Positions 37,912 through 49,276 of a stretch of DNA of 64,000 nt are shown here, piece by piece. Location: the NCBI GenBank assembly GCA_036971615.1, contig JAYKKR010000011.1, positions 1-64,000 on the forward strand, read 5' to 3'. The DNA comes from Amyloporia xantha (taxonomy: Eukaryota; Basidiomycota; Agaricomycetes; Polyporales; Adustoporiaceae). The position numbers and the translations under genes are program-made. Under the pieces are notes generated by a model. That model was not told the DNA's origin. It saw nothing but the letters and a program-made list of their open reading frames with translations, and did not search any database. Each line of letters begins with the position of its first letter. Position 1 is the first letter of the stretch.

Positions 37912-38412
37912 ACTGCTGACTGAGCCTGTGCCAGCAATTGAGACCTTTTTTCTGTATATATATCACGGCAGGGAGCTGCCTGGTCCTTTCAGCAACATTT
38001 GAATATCGTGTTGCATAGACCGTTGCCGTAATGGCAGAGTTCATTCAACGCGAGGCGTGGCTTTCCTCAGACTACTTCGCGATACGGCCATCGAATTTGC
38101 AACGAACTCGCTGTGTGGCATGAGAAGACCCACTCGTGCTTTTTGCTGCTAGAACGTCGAAAGCCTTCTATCTACAAGTGGGCCGATCCGCTTTTCCGTT
38201 GCATATACATTGACCAGCCTTGTATCGACCTATGCGGGAGACGCGCTGACACGTTTCTTTCTGCATTCTAAGCCTGTGCAGCAATAGCAAAGATATGGTG
38301 CACAACATTACAGAAACCTTTAGCTCATCACAATCTGAGAGGTTCGCAGATCGAGCAAATATACAGGTAAATGACAAAACTCAATGCAAAATTTAATTAT
38401 GCTACTTGCAGC

Positions 38413-39960
38413 TGTGGAGATGTGGTACGAGACACTACCAAACAACAATGAGGTTGGTGGGAAAGATGGTCATTGCTAAAATCAATGATCAGGCAGGCGG
38501 TCTCGAGGATGGATACTCGGGATAGAACAGATCAACGAAGGATCGCTCAACATAAGATGCTGGCCCAGTCAGTAAGTGGCGACCTTGCGTGCTGAGATCT
38601 CCGTCCACGGAACGGGGCTACTGCAGAGCCTGGACTCAAGACTCAGAACAAGCGTGGCGAGAAAATAGTACGAGAAATACTGACCTCAGTGGCTGTGTCT
38701 TGCCCATAACTTGTGACAGCTGCAACGGAGCGGCGACAGTATCTTCACTCAACAGAACACGGGCGGACATCGATACTATGATCCCTAGGTAGTACCCGTC
38801 CTCTCTTGCCACCTGATATGTCAGAAGTGGGCTTGGAAAGAGTGGCGCGTGAAATTATAGAGAATATACCTGGAATTCCGCAGCTTCATCAGCCATGGTA
38901 GCTACTCCGTGTCTGTGAAGGCATCTTGGACAAAAGTGTACACATATTCAGCATTGTAGGTTTTCGCAGCTGACCATTGAATCAGAAAGTAGAGTTTAGT
39001 GGAACGTTTCATACATCGAATAAATTGTGTGATGTCGAAGACGTGGCGACGTCCGCAGAAGTAGAATATGAGTAACTCTGATGTGGTGCGCTGAGTGTAC
39101 GAGAGCATTTGGGTGCTTTTGTTCACAATAAGAGATGCGCCTTTATGCCCGGGTAGTCTGGCCTCGGCCCTCTGCTGTCAAAGCACGGGTCTATGCGCAG
39201 CCACGGTTAAGATCAGCCACTGGTAGATCAAATTGTGAGGCTCCGTTAGCAGGCGGCCCTTTCTCGTTTGGCCGAAACAACTTGTTGTCGGCTTTAGAGT
39301 TGACCAGAGCCGTTCATGAGGCGTGAAAGAACAATTGAGCTTGAGTATGCATTGTTACCTCGATTAAAAGTCCTCGCAAAAATATGAATGTCGAAGGAAT
39401 AGATCATTGTCTCAGAAAAAAAGAGACAATAGAGAGCAATTCTGCGGAAGGAACAATCCTTCCTCTGTCCGTCTGAGTCCAACGTCTGCTTCAGATCGTT
39501 TCTTATCTGCGATCACAGACAGACTGTCTTAATGTCAAGTCGCCGCATTCCATACCAAAAGTTGGGCTTACAGCCTCTCGTATACACATAATCCTGATCC
39601 GTGGTTTCCATTACATCTGTACACTGGTAGGTGTCCATTGCTTCTTAATAGATCAATCCTACAATTGGAAGGTTTCCTGCGTATTTGAACTTTCAAATGA
39701 AATTTCAATTGTGAAAGCAATTGGTCATAGTTACGATTGCTGGGGTCACTCTTCGCTAGCAGGTCTGCATGTCGAACTCAACAAGTTCGACGTTAGCACA
39801 AACAGTTCTTGGGTTACATCGCGGATGGCGTGAATAGGTATATAAATGGATTCAAACGTGAATTCAGCTCCAGAAGGGCCACGACAGAGTGCAGCAAGAG
39901 CGTTCGCCAGTAGCGCGCCACAAGGATGAGAGAGAAAGACAATCTCAGATCTCAACCGCA
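38413..39960 (-). repeat. Modular unit D (M1 39960, TATA-like 39146, M2 38990, M3 38434)
   Basis: Minus-strand order: M1 at 39960-39931, a weak TATA-like CATAAAGG near 39146, M2 (one mismatch) at 38990-38972, the gene at 38896-38569, and M3 at 38434-38413. Upstream of the TATA-like box, the CTGTCAAAGCAC sequence matches units B and E. M1 is shared with a divergent plus-strand unit beginning at 40677. Confidence 0.6.
38569..38896 (-). CDS. Putative small three-exon protein of modular unit D (71 aa)
   Basis: Exons 38896-38870, 38812-38685 and 38629-38569 join in frame; the introns are 57 and 55 nt with clean GT...AG ends. The product starts MADEAAEFQ, then VAREDGYYLGIIVSMSARVL, LSEDTVAAPLQLSQVMGKTQ, and ends TEISARKVATY. 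The first exon is nine codons, acidic and ends at a donor, as in units A (MWTYEDAFQ) and C. The second intron is in phase 2 after Leu-Arg, as in unit C. The ATG is 76 nt downstream of M2, and M3 is about 135 nt beyond the stop. No signal peptide or known domain. Function unknown. Confidence 0.45.
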
Positions 39961-40676
39961 TAGACACGTAGCACGTGACCCTCGCCACGCCACGCCGTCG
40001 CCGACTCGCCATTGACGGGAGCAAGACAGTAGCAAGACTTTCTTCCTCTAGTGTCCACCTACCAGTCTGAAGAGAGGCTTAATGTTCTAATCTCATATGA
40101 ACTTGCTATTAGTCACAGGCATCTTGGAGTAAACGTGGTTAAACCACTATTTCTATCTTAATGGGCTCGAGTCGTCTTCATCGCGTGTCACCGTCGAGCA
40201 ACACAGTGCGGTCAGGCGTGTACTTTATACCTGGAAACATGGCTGGTATACATTGTCAAGAAATATGTCAAGCTGGCCGCTGTATATGGTGTTGACTTCC
40301 TTGTTCTCAGAGAGGCGGTGATCAATGCGTCGTCGTATTCTGCCTTCAAGCATGGTCAGTGCGCATCAGCTTATGTAAACGCTCTAGTTGAAATCTAGGA
40401 AGATTCATTCCCTGCTTGTACCTGCACCGTATGAGACTCGATTGACTTGCTCACAGCTTGGTGTGGCGCGTCTTAATAGCGTTACTCACATGAGAAAACG
40501 CTTCCTCACCCAATTCTGTCGAGTTAATTGGTACGTCCCTTATGCTGTGACAATGTATGCATCGCGCTTTGCTCTCACACCATGCCCCTGTTTTTGGAAT
40601 TGGGCTAAGTCGCTACTTTGGTCAAAGCGCAGTATCACTGGCTCCCAGATCCTTGCATTGGCCGCCACCTTCTGAG

Positions 40677-41583
40677 TATAAAGTCTCCCATGCGCGTACT
40701 AGTATTTGCCGTACACAACCCATACACGTCCCCGTTAGTCCTCATTAAAATCTGCGCTACTTCTCCCCGCGGATGTGGCGGGACATACGTATCGTCTCAT
40801 CTCTTTCGACCTTCTGATCCAGTCGTCGAGCCAGAAAACATCCATTCGTGCACATATTCAAAGCCTCATTCCGCCAAAAGCATCCCCCTCTCGCGGCATC
40901 ATGCATCACTCTCACAAATCTTGTTTATGCGTAAACGGTCTCCCTTGATAATGGCCAGACTATCCAGGAGGATGCGGCGCTGTCCCCTCCGCCTCCACGG
41001 TCACCATCCTGTGCGAGCCTTTCAAGGGTATACGCTCACAAAACCCCATGAAGACTTTGGGATTCTTTCAAAACAGTGCTGAACGACGCACGGGCTGGTG
41101 GGGATGAATGCCATCATCTACAAATGCACTATACCGATCGACCACGGCTGGCCACAGAAGGCTATCGGCGTTGTTCTTCAGGTATGTCTTTCTATCTTCG
41201 CTTCGGCATTTCCTGGAAGTTGACCGGGTTTGAAGTGACAGGCATGCCTCCATGGTATACATCGGCGCCGCTATTAACAGCAGGTCTATGGATGGAGGCA
41301 GATGGCCTCATGAAGCAACACATCAGCTATGGTGCTGGGGAAGGTTTGCATATCCCGGCTTATGTGCCGACCAACCATGCTGATTCAGACATTGGCGCAG
41401 GAATGGAGGGCATGAACGTGGAACCGCGATACAAGGCGAAAGCGAACTTTGCGGACTTCTACATCGTCGGCCCGAAACAAGTAAGCGAGGATACCTATCA
41501 ACCCATCCTGCAGCTTAAGGCGGCGGCTGTCGATGGATCACACACACCCACAGGTCGCAGCATTCTTGTACCACACCTCCATA
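40677..41583 (+). repeat. Modular unit P, on the plus strand (TATA 40677, M2 40812, M3 41583)
   Basis: This is the only unit on the + strand. TATAAA is at 40677-40682 and a diverged M2 (TTCTGATCCAGTCGTC, the reverse-complement sense of the minus units) at 40812-40827. ATG 40901 (MHHSHKSCLC) lies 74 nt further and is followed directly by GTAAAC. M3 in matching orientation is at 41562-41583. It is divergent from unit D and convergent with unit E. Open sequence around 41241-41480 (ADGLMKQHISYGAGEGLHIP, YKAKANFADFYIVGPKQV) may be a later exon or a separate fragment. Confidence 0.55.
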
Positions 41584-42089
41584 TTTAACCATATCTCTGC
41601 GGATTGTTTTCTGGCCGAGGTACCCTACCATCTGTAAAGCATGAAATAAGACATTTAGCTGAAGTATATCCGGTCTGTCCGAGAAATCGTGTACGTTTGA
41701 AGTGTGCCCATCATTGAGAATCCCCTTCGCCCTGAAGCGGAATGGGTACGTGCTGCAAGGCAAGGCCCCCTGCTGCATGCAAGAGAGGCTGGCTGCTCGG
41801 ATTCCGACTGAGGGTGGATATACGAACCGCGCGCATGGACGGTATGACGAGATCGACGAGTCCCCTATCTGAGCCTTTGTCTGTGTTGGTCTCTACATTG
41901 TCCTCCGCCCCGTGCACCTCGGCGGTATGCATGATTCCTGAATGTCTTTTACTGGACCAGATCACGCAGCATCGTGGGTTGATGGTAGGCCTGGGGATTG
42001 ACAGACTCGGACGTGTGGTCTATTGACACAATGGCGATTCATATATTATAGGACACGAAATGTGTACATGCATGTATGACCAGTACAGA

Positions 42090-43361
42090 TATGGAGATGT
42101 GGTACAAGGTAGCGGTCCGGCAGCAGGTGACTGTTCAATGCTTTGGTCGTCCACTTCTGCCATGTTGATCTTTCCACCTGAGAAATAATTGACCTAGCTG
42201 TTGCGGCCACTAACGCTGGCATGCCGAAGCTGTGGCACAGCCTGTCGAAGCGGACATCGTCCAACGGCGGGTCGCCGTCACAAGTGCGCCCGTAATGATG
42301 CATGTGGACTGTCGTCAAGAATGAATTCGAATGTGCAAGACCATGACAGGAGTGTGCAAGACCATGAGAGGAGCGCGTTGTCATCCATGGATCCGTGTGA
42401 GTCTTGCCACCGAGCCAGTCTGCATCAGGATACAGATCCCGAAATTGGTTCGCGTGAGAAAGGATACGCAGTGTCCACTGGTCAACTTGCGGAGTCAGCG
42501 GTATGGATGAAGCAGATGTGGCTGTTCGACGTCGGCGCAGGCGTGGGTGCACGACGACCGGGTGCCTAGCAAAGACTATACGTCGGCCAGAGAGACAGTA
42601 CACAGACGGCTAGAGATCGGAACTCCCAGTGATGTCGTCCGCAAGAGATCAGGTTAGGGCCACCACGAATTCCTCGATGGAGACGAAGTTCGAAGTTCTA
42701 ATTCATCGACGTGCAGGTTGATGCCTGGCTCTGTAGGAAACCGAGTCGGTGGGATTGATCACAGCTTGCAACAAGGATGACTCACCATTCCCCATGTCAG
42801 TCATCGCTAATGAGCTTACACGCGCAGGCATCCTGTCCCTGCAGATAAGTCTCGCTGAAGTTCGAGGAGGACGATGAAGAGTGTGCACACTTGCACGTTT
42901 ATGAGCGGGGGAGACAACCCGGCCCTGATCATAACCTAGGCCGATGTCGTACCCGGATAGCTGCTAAGCAAAAGCGTAAGCCACTGGAAAGGACTCGATA
43001 CGTGACAACGAGATAGGGTATACTTACTGTCGCGGTAGGGAAGCCACATTGCGTTCCTGGTCGTCCTGGCGAGGCATCTCACTACGCGCAGGATTCCTGA
43101 CACTCTGCACCGCTGTATGTGAAAGATGGCGCTGAGGAGTAGGCACGTTGTTCGCAAGACTTCGCACCGCTGTTGGGAAGCTGCGGTGGCGATAGTTGAC
43201 GATTGAACCAGAAAGTCGGAAAGGACAAAGGGGACGATACATGTGAATGACTATGCGGCAAGCGCTGTGCAATGATACCACGTTACGAGAGGATAGGAGG
43301 GCACTAAAGTCTGCGAGGGGTGTGAAGTGTGTGTTTCTGCGTTGCGAGATGGGTTTTTATA
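42090..43361 (-). repeat. Modular unit E (TATA 43361, M2 43216, M3 42111)
   Basis: Minus-strand order: TATAAAAACCC at 43361-43354, M2 (one mismatch) at 43216-43198, candidate starts MYRPLCPFRLSGSIV (ATG upstream of M2) or MPRQDDQERNVASLPR (downstream) ending at a GTAAGT donor, a further open splice-flanked stretch (GYDIGLGYDQGRVVSPAHKR, 42960-42835), and M3 at 42111-42090. Only a poor M1 match is visible upstream (near 43880). Exon structure unresolved. Confidence 0.5.
42332..42373. repeat. 21-bp direct repeat, two copies
   Basis: TGTGCAAGACCATGACAGGA(G) at 42332-42352 is repeated with one change at 42353-42373. Because 21 is a multiple of three, it preserves a frame on the minus strand (HGLAHSC, HGLAHSN), which may mean that part of unit E is translated. 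Confidence 0.8.
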
Positions 43362-44213
43362 CCTCGCTCGACTTGTAGCGGGGGCCACCTGTAATCAAAG
43401 CACGCGTCAGGAGGCCCAGCCCACCTTCTGAGGCAATCCTTTATGAGTCATTGTGCCATGTACAATGCGTAGCCCACCTGTCTGGAACATTGTCTCAGAG
43501 CCCTTTGTCTCGAGGAAGGAGTGGCCATACAAAGCCAGAGCGCTGAGTTGTCGGCTGGTATGCAACATACTGTCCAATGAGCAACAGCTAAATTTGTTTT
43601 ATGGTGGTAGAAGCAGTCAAAGTGTGGTGGGATTTCTTTCCTTCAGTTCGCCCGTGGGTGATCACTGGGTGACCAGCGGACGTTCCACTCCTAAGTTCAA
43701 TCGCAGGAATAGGTCACTGGTACAATGGTCAAAATTACAGCACCTTGTCGCACTGTTTCGCTGTCAGTTTACGTAGGAAAGTGCAGAGGACTATGTGGTG
43801 TGGTCATGTCATAATATTTCCGTAGAGCTGGAGTTGCTCGTCGCGCTCCAAGTGCAAGACTCCGAGACTGGTGCATCTCGATATCGGATCACCGTGTCAA
43901 ACGCGTGGCACGTGACCGGTTGACCAGTGACCACTAGCAACGTCCGTACGCGTAAGTCGCCCGCCTTTCAGACGTCGAACTTCCAACTCCTTGCCTCGAC
44001 CGACGACGCGTTAATACCCGTAATATGCTAACTGTCTGAAGCCATCTGTATCTCAAAGTGTGCATAATAGTGCGATGAAGGGGCCGTTCTGATCCTGGGC
44101 GCAGTAATATTTCTCCAGAACCACTTGAATACACGTCATTATCATGCTCTGAATTCACGACCAGTGGATCCGAGGGTAGGCAGCGGCGATCGAGGCTATT
44201 TAGGTATGTCTTG

Positions 44214-44605
44214 TGTGGAAGTGAGTACCTTACGTAGGAACGATCTCAGCGCTGGTACTCGGGCAACGAGAGACAACGTCTATATTCACCTTACGTAGGA
44301 ACGATCTAGTACATAAGTGAATACAATATACTAAAGTGAATGGAAGATATCGAGCTCACCTCAGCGCTGGTACTCGGGCAACGAGAGACAACGTCTGAGG
44401 TGTGCGGCGGGCGAACGGCTCAGTATTTACGGGAGAGTGAGTCAGGAAAAAAAGTATGTAAGCAAATGTGTGTAAGTCCGTAAAGCCGACACAGCGAAAC
44501 GTAGTATAGTAACCGGTACAGTAAATGTCCGTAAAGGGCAATAGCCGTACCTACTGCGTGTGGCGGCGCGCCCGAGGGCGCACCACGGGATTGTATGCTC
44601 CAACA
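44214..44605 (-). repeat. 3' LTR of the copia element
   Basis: 392 bp; in element orientation it begins TGTTGGAGCATACAATCCC and ends CACTTCCACA, with TG...CA termini. Within the LTR, ACCTTACGTAGGAACGATCT occurs at 44227-44246 and 44288-44307, and a 35-bp block starting CAGCGCTGGTACTCGGGCAA occurs at 44247-44281 and 44362-44396, so part of the LTR is internally duplicated. Confidence 0.97.
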
Positions 44606-44616
44606 CTCCCCCTCAA
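44606..44616 (-). other. Polypurine tract
   Basis: ATTGAGGGGGAG on the minus strand directly abuts the 3' LTR. It overlaps the last codons and stop of gag-pol, so the coding frame runs right up to the plus-strand primer. Confidence 0.8.
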
Positions 44617-47600
44617 TCCCTGCGCAGTCCGAGGGCAGCGGCGAAGTGCTTGACCTTGGGGCTTGGCAGGGCCTTCGTCAGAGTATCCGCGACCATATCG
44701 TCAGTCGGACAATAGACAATAACAAGCTTTTTGTCCTCCACAACCCAGCGTAGGAAATGGAAACGGATATCGATATGTTTTGTGCGTGCGTGATATTGGT
44801 TGTCACGGGTCAGGGCGATAGCCGATTGGTTGTCAGAATAAAGTGTAGTAGGAGTTTCAAACGGCGAGAAAACTTGTCCAATTAAGGACCGAAGCCACAG
44901 GGCTTCTTTTGCTGCGTGGACGCCCGCCACGTATTCTGCCTCCGTCGTCGACAACGCGATGATCTCCTGTCGCTTGGAGCTCCAGGAAACCGCGCCACCG
45001 TCGATGAGAAACGCGTAGCCCGAAATCGCTTTGCGATCTTCGTGCATCGAGCCGTCGGCGTCGGTGTATCCAACCAGGTCCAGCGAGGTCCCACCGTAGG
45101 TAAGCTTCAGGTCTTTTGTGCCAGCGAGATAACGAAATACTCGTTTTGCAGCCTCCCAGTGCGCCATACCCGGGTTCTCCAAGAAACGTGATAGGATCGA
45201 CACGGCGTAAGTGATGTCCGGGCGCGTTCCAAGTGACGCGTACATCAGCGAGCCGACTGCCTCGCGATAGGGAATATCGCGCATAGCAGCGTACTCAGCC
45301 GCCGTTTGCGGCGATTGCGCTGACGACAGGTGTGCGCTCGGATCCATGGGCATCGTAAGTGGTTTTGCATCATCCAACCCAAAACGTGAGATAATGGAAT
45401 TGATATACGAAGTTTGCGACAACGCCAGCACACGGCGCTCGCGATCACGCTCGACCGCGAAACCCAGGATCCAGTGAATCTCCCCCAAATCGGAGATTTC
45501 AAACGCCTCGCGTAGCCGCGCCTTCACCTCGTCGATCAAGGCGATCGTGGATGCGACAACCGTCAAGTCGTCGACATGCACAACAATCATGATGAGACCA
45601 GCCTCGTCACTTCGGAAGAAAACAGCCTGGTCGACGTCACTCTGTATCATGCGCAGGAGCTCCCGTAGCACACGAAGGAGTTTCTTGTGCCAGTGACGCG
45701 CACTCTGCCGGAGTCCGTAAAGCGGGCGAAGAAGACGTAAAACGAGCGTCTTGTCATCAGTGAGTTTCGCACCTGGTGGAAGTTTCATATAGATAACCTC
45801 GTTTTCTTCGAACTCCCCATGCAGGTATGCACTCTTCACGTCAAGCTGGTGAACTTCGAAGTCATGGCGTGCAGCAAACGCAAGTGCGATTCGAATCGAC
45901 GCGGTCTTCGCAACGGGAGCATAAGTATCAAAGAAATCGACACCGGGAATCTGCGAGAAACCGCGAGCGACTAGCCTTGCACGGTAACGGTAAATCTTCC
46001 CTTCTGCATCCTTTTTCACTGCAAACACCCAGCGGCAGCTGACGATATTCGCATTTGTAGGGGGCTTCTCAAGCTTCCATGTCCCATGCGCCTCCAGAGC
46101 GCGAAGCTCCTCCTCGATCGCCTCCTCCCAACGCGGCCAATCGGGACGCTTACGCGCCTCCTCAATCGTGCGCGGTTCAAGCCCTTCTGCATCCGCCATC
46201 TTGGCTGCCATCGCAATACCGGGGATCTCCTCCTCAAGATCGGCCAAACCCTTTCCATCAGAAGCTGTATCCTTGTCCTCGTCAGGACGTTGGACACCTC
46301 TCGGCAAGTGTGGGTTAGATGCCTTGCCATCTAGAACATCGCGTACCACACTCGACGGTTTCCGAGTGCGAGAAGAGCGGCGCAAAGGCACTTCGGGCGT
46401 CGGCGTCGGCATAGTTATTGAGGTATGGATTGAGGTATGGTGGTCCTCCTGCTTCTCTTCATCCGCTGACGTTTCGGGCTTGTCAACAGGCTCAGACTCC
46501 TCCCCCTCAAGCTCAGGAACGTCGGCGACGTCGGCGGGCATGTGCGGCTCGCTAAACCGCACATTCCGCTCGACGGTCACGGAGCGTTTCGCGGGCCAGT
46601 AAACCCGCACGCCCTTGCTCTCGGTATCAAAGCCCACCCAACGCGCAGCCTTCGCACGTACGCCGAGCTTACCAGTGCTCGTGTCGTGAACCCAGACCAT
46701 GGATCCCCACTCGGGAATGTCCGCGACATCAGGTAAGTTACCATACACGGCTTCGTATGGTGTACGGCCATTCAGTGCGCGTGTTGACGAACGATTCTTC
46801 AGGTAGACGGCGTGCATCAATGCTTCACCCCAGAGGGCCTGAGGCAGTCCCGACGCGATCAACATCGCTCGGACCTTCTCCATTAGCGTGCGGTTAAGGC
46901 GTTCCGACACGCCGGCTTCCTCGTGAGTATCATGCACTGACTTTTTGTGTTCCGTCCCATGCTGATCCAGATGAGACTTAAACTCATCAACCAGATACTC
47001 CCCCCCACGGTCTGTATTCAGCGCAGCAATTCGGGCCTGCAGATGGGTTTCGCACCAAACCTCGTACAGCTTGTACGATGCGAAGACTTCACTCTTCGCA
47101 CGGAGTAAGTATATGGTGGTGAATCGGCTGAAATCGTCGGTGAAGCTGACGAAGTATCTCCGTCCCCCTAGCGTAGCAACTCGGCCCGGTCCCCACAAAT
47201 CGGAATGGACCTCGCCGCCGAAGGTAGTTGCTCGCTCACCCTCGCGGATACGTGGAACGGACTTCTTGGTGGATTTCGCGCGAATGCATGCTTCGCAGAC
47301 CTCTGGCTCATCAGAGTCTACAAGCATGATTCCTTTCACTAGTCCTTTCGTGACAAGTTCACGTGCAGCACGGGGGGCAATATGTCCCATGCGGCGATGG
47401 AGCTCCATGACAGAGAGCTTCGTGACATGTGTGGCAGCATTGGCAGACGGGATGTCACGTTTTCGAGTAACTAGATATAGTCCCCTCGTTTTTGGAATTG
47501 TTCCGATGAGGATTCCATCCTTGTCGAAAATGTTACACTGACCTCCTGCAAAGGTAGTAGTATAACCAGCTTCATCAATCCGACCTATCGAGATCAAATT

Positions 47601-49178
47601 GAATCCGATGGCGGGTGCATACAGGACTCGGGTCAGGCGGATTCGAGTCGGCAATGGTATGTGAGGAACCGAGATAAGCATATCACCAATGGCAGTAGCG
47701 GCGAAATTCTGTTGATTGGCAGCATTGAGCTCCTGCGGTGCAATCTCCTGGAAGGTAAGGAAATCCTCCCGATACGGTGACATGTGATGGCTAGCACCAG
47801 AATCGTACAGGTCAACTGGCTGGAGAACTTCGGCAGACAAGGCAGCAGCAACCGCCGCGACATCCGTAGTAGCGAGCAGGTCGTCACCTGCCTCGCTAGG
47901 CATGTTCGCAGGGTCCACAAGTCTCATGAGCCAATCCTCCACAGAAGACAACTTTTCCGTCAGAGGTACCTCCTCCCGAACGATAGGATCCTCCTGAATA
48001 ACTTCCTCGGCATGGAAGTCATTAGATACAGATTCAGCAGAAGAATCTGACCCAGTACGTAGGCTTGGCATGGAATCTGCGTTGGACAGGGAATCCTCCG
48101 TAAGTGCAGTATAGTCCGTTTCTGCAGCTAACGAAAAAATGGATGGCTGATCAGACTCCGCGTCGGACAGATCGAGCGAAACGGGCGCGAACGCGGTCCA
48201 GGCACCTGCAACGGTGTTGAGGTCGACCGCGGAAGCCGCCGTTGGCTTCGATTTCGACTGATCACCTTTCCCCGATTTCCCCTGTCCATCATCGTTCTGC
48301 TTTGGGCTCGGGCACTGATCCGACTTATGGCCTTTCCCTCCGCAATTCCAGCATACTCCGACTGGCCTCTGTGGACCTTTCTTCCCCTTCGCACTCCTGG
48401 GTTTCTCACTCGAGATGGCAGCTGCCGCAACTCCAGAATCTGATTTCGGCGTGGTCTTCCCTTTCGGATGGGTGCTGCGGCGACGGTCCCACTCTTCTAG
48501 AGCAAGCTCCATGATGACATCAGCAGGTAAGTCAGGTTTCTCATCTTCGAGTGATGTTGGCTTTGATGAAGGTGTCGTGTTCGCAGCAGTAGATTTCATC
48601 GCATCATGCACGAGGCGCGTGGCTTTGATGGTCGATGAAAGATGCGAGACGAAGTCGGAGAGCTCGGCAGGTAAGAACGCAATCAGCATTGATGAATATT
48701 CGACATCGCTGATCTTGATATCCATATTCAACAGCTCTTCGTACTTGACGCGAACTCGGTCAAACTCGGCATGAAGATCTGCACCAGGCGTGTAGCGCAT
48801 GGTCGTGAACTTCGATCGGAGGCTTGCGCGCAGTTGAAGACTCTTCTGCGTGAACTCCTGCGTGATCGCGGCCCAGATCTCGGCAACCGTCCCCTTCCGC
48901 ATATGCTTCGTCAACGTTGTGTCATCGAGCTTCTGAGTGAGTAGGTACATCGCCAGATCTTCCTTCTCCTCCCAGCTGGTTAACGCAGTCTTCTCAGCCG
49001 CGGTAGGCTTATCCGGGTCAGCGAAACCTGGACAAGCACCTGCTTCTCCAGTGAAGTGCTTGATAACCTTCCGTTGGCGGACTGCAACAGTTAGACGCTT
49101 CTGGAAGACGACCCAATTGCGTCCGGCCGGATCGAGCTTCTCGACAGCAATGGTATCGCGAAAATTTTCCGTTGACAT
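44613..49178 (-). CDS. Gag-pol polyprotein of the copia retrotransposon
   Basis: One frame of 1521 aa from ATG 49178 (MSTENFRDTIAVEKL) to TGA 44613. Domains in order: Gag capsid-like region (about 1-220), CCHC zinc knuckle CWNCGGKGHKSDQC (about 276-289), aspartic protease LYDSGASHHM (about 457), GAG-pre-integrase HRRMGH, integrase core with SDLWGP, TDDFSRF and NTDRGGEY, reverse transcriptase with WVFAVKKDAEGKIYRYRARL, QLDVKSAYLHGEF and the catalytic VVHVDDLTVV, and RNase H with YTDADGS, STTEAEYVA and YSDNQSAI. All catalytic motifs are present. Gag and Pol are fused in a single frame with no frameshift or stop between them, so the Gag:Pol ratio would have to be set by processing or splicing. 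Confidence 0.97.
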   Translation of the reverse strand: MSTENFRDTIAVEKLDPAGRNWVVFQKRLTVAVRQRKVIKHFTGEAGACPGFADPDKPTAAEKTALTSWEEKEDLAMYLLTQKLDDTTLTKHMRKGTVAEIWAAITQEFTQKSLQLRASLRSKFTTMRYTPGADLHAEFDRVRVKYEELLNMDIKISDVEYSSMLIAFLPAELSDFVSHLSSTIKATRLVHDAMKSTAANTTPSSKPTSLEDEKPDLPADVIMELALEEWDRRRSTHPKGKTTPKSDSGVAAAAISSEKPRSAKGKKGPQRPVGVCWNCGGKGHKSDQCPSPKQNDDGQGKSGKGDQSKSKPTAASAVDLNTVAGAWTAFAPVSLDLSDAESDQPSIFSLAAETDYTALTEDSLSNADSMPSLRTGSDSSAESVSNDFHAEEVIQEDPIVREEVPLTEKLSSVEDWLMRLVDPANMPSEAGDDLLATTDVAAVAAALSAEVLQPVDLYDSGASHHMSPYREDFLTFQEIAPQELNAANQQNFAATAIGDMLISVPHIPLPTRIRLTRVLYAPAIGFNLISIGRIDEAGYTTTFAGGQCNIFDKDGILIGTIPKTRGLYLVTRKRDIPSANAATHVTKLSVMELHRRMGHIAPRAARELVTKGLVKGIMLVDSDEPEVCEACIRAKSTKKSVPRIREGERATTFGGEVHSDLWGPGRVATLGGRRYFVSFTDDFSRFTTIYLLRAKSEVFASYKLYEVWCETHLQARIAALNTDRGGEYLVDEFKSHLDQHGTEHKKSVHDTHEEAGVSERLNRTLMEKVRAMLIASGLPQALWGEALMHAVYLKNRSSTRALNGRTPYEAVYGNLPDVADIPEWGSMVWVHDTSTGKLGVRAKAARWVGFDTESKGVRVYWPAKRSVTVERNVRFSEPHMPADVADVPELEGEESEPVDKPETSADEEKQEDHHTSIHTSITMPTPTPEVPLRRSSRTRKPSSVVRDVLDGKASNPHLPRGVQRPDEDKDTASDGKGLADLEEEIPGIAMAAKMADAEGLEPRTIEEARKRPDWPRWEEAIEEELRALEAHGTWKLEKPPTNANIVSCRWVFAVKKDAEGKIYRYRARLVARGFSQIPGVDFFDTYAPVAKTASIRIALAFAARHDFEVHQLDVKSAYLHGEFEENEVIYMKLPPGAKLTDDKTLVLRLLRPLYGLRQSARHWHKKLLRVLRELLRMIQSDVDQAVFFRSDEAGLIMIVVHVDDLTVVASTIALIDEVKARLREAFEISDLGEIHWILGFAVERDRERRVLALSQTSYINSIISRFGLDDAKPLTMPMDPSAHLSSAQSPQTAAEYAAMRDIPYREAVGSLMYASLGTRPDITYAVSILSRFLENPGMAHWEAAKRVFRYLAGTKDLKLTYGGTSLDLVGYTDADGSMHEDRKAISGYAFLIDGGAVSWSSKRQEIIALSTTEAEYVAGVHAAKEALWLRSLIGQVFSPFETPTTLYSDNQSAIALTRDNQYHARTKHIDIRFHFLRWVVEDKKLVIVYCPTDDMVADTLTKALPSPKVKHFAAALGLRRD

Positions 49179-49276
49179 CTTAGCAAGCGAGCGAAACACG
49201 AGGTGATTTGATCAAAGCGGTAAGTGGTGGGCAATATAAAACGAGTGGATTGAGACGAGTCTACAGGCGGACGTCG

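Noticed and set aside
44613..49199. Start of gag-pol at 49199
   Set aside because: That codon is GTG; ATG 49178 begins MSTENF and is the normal choice.
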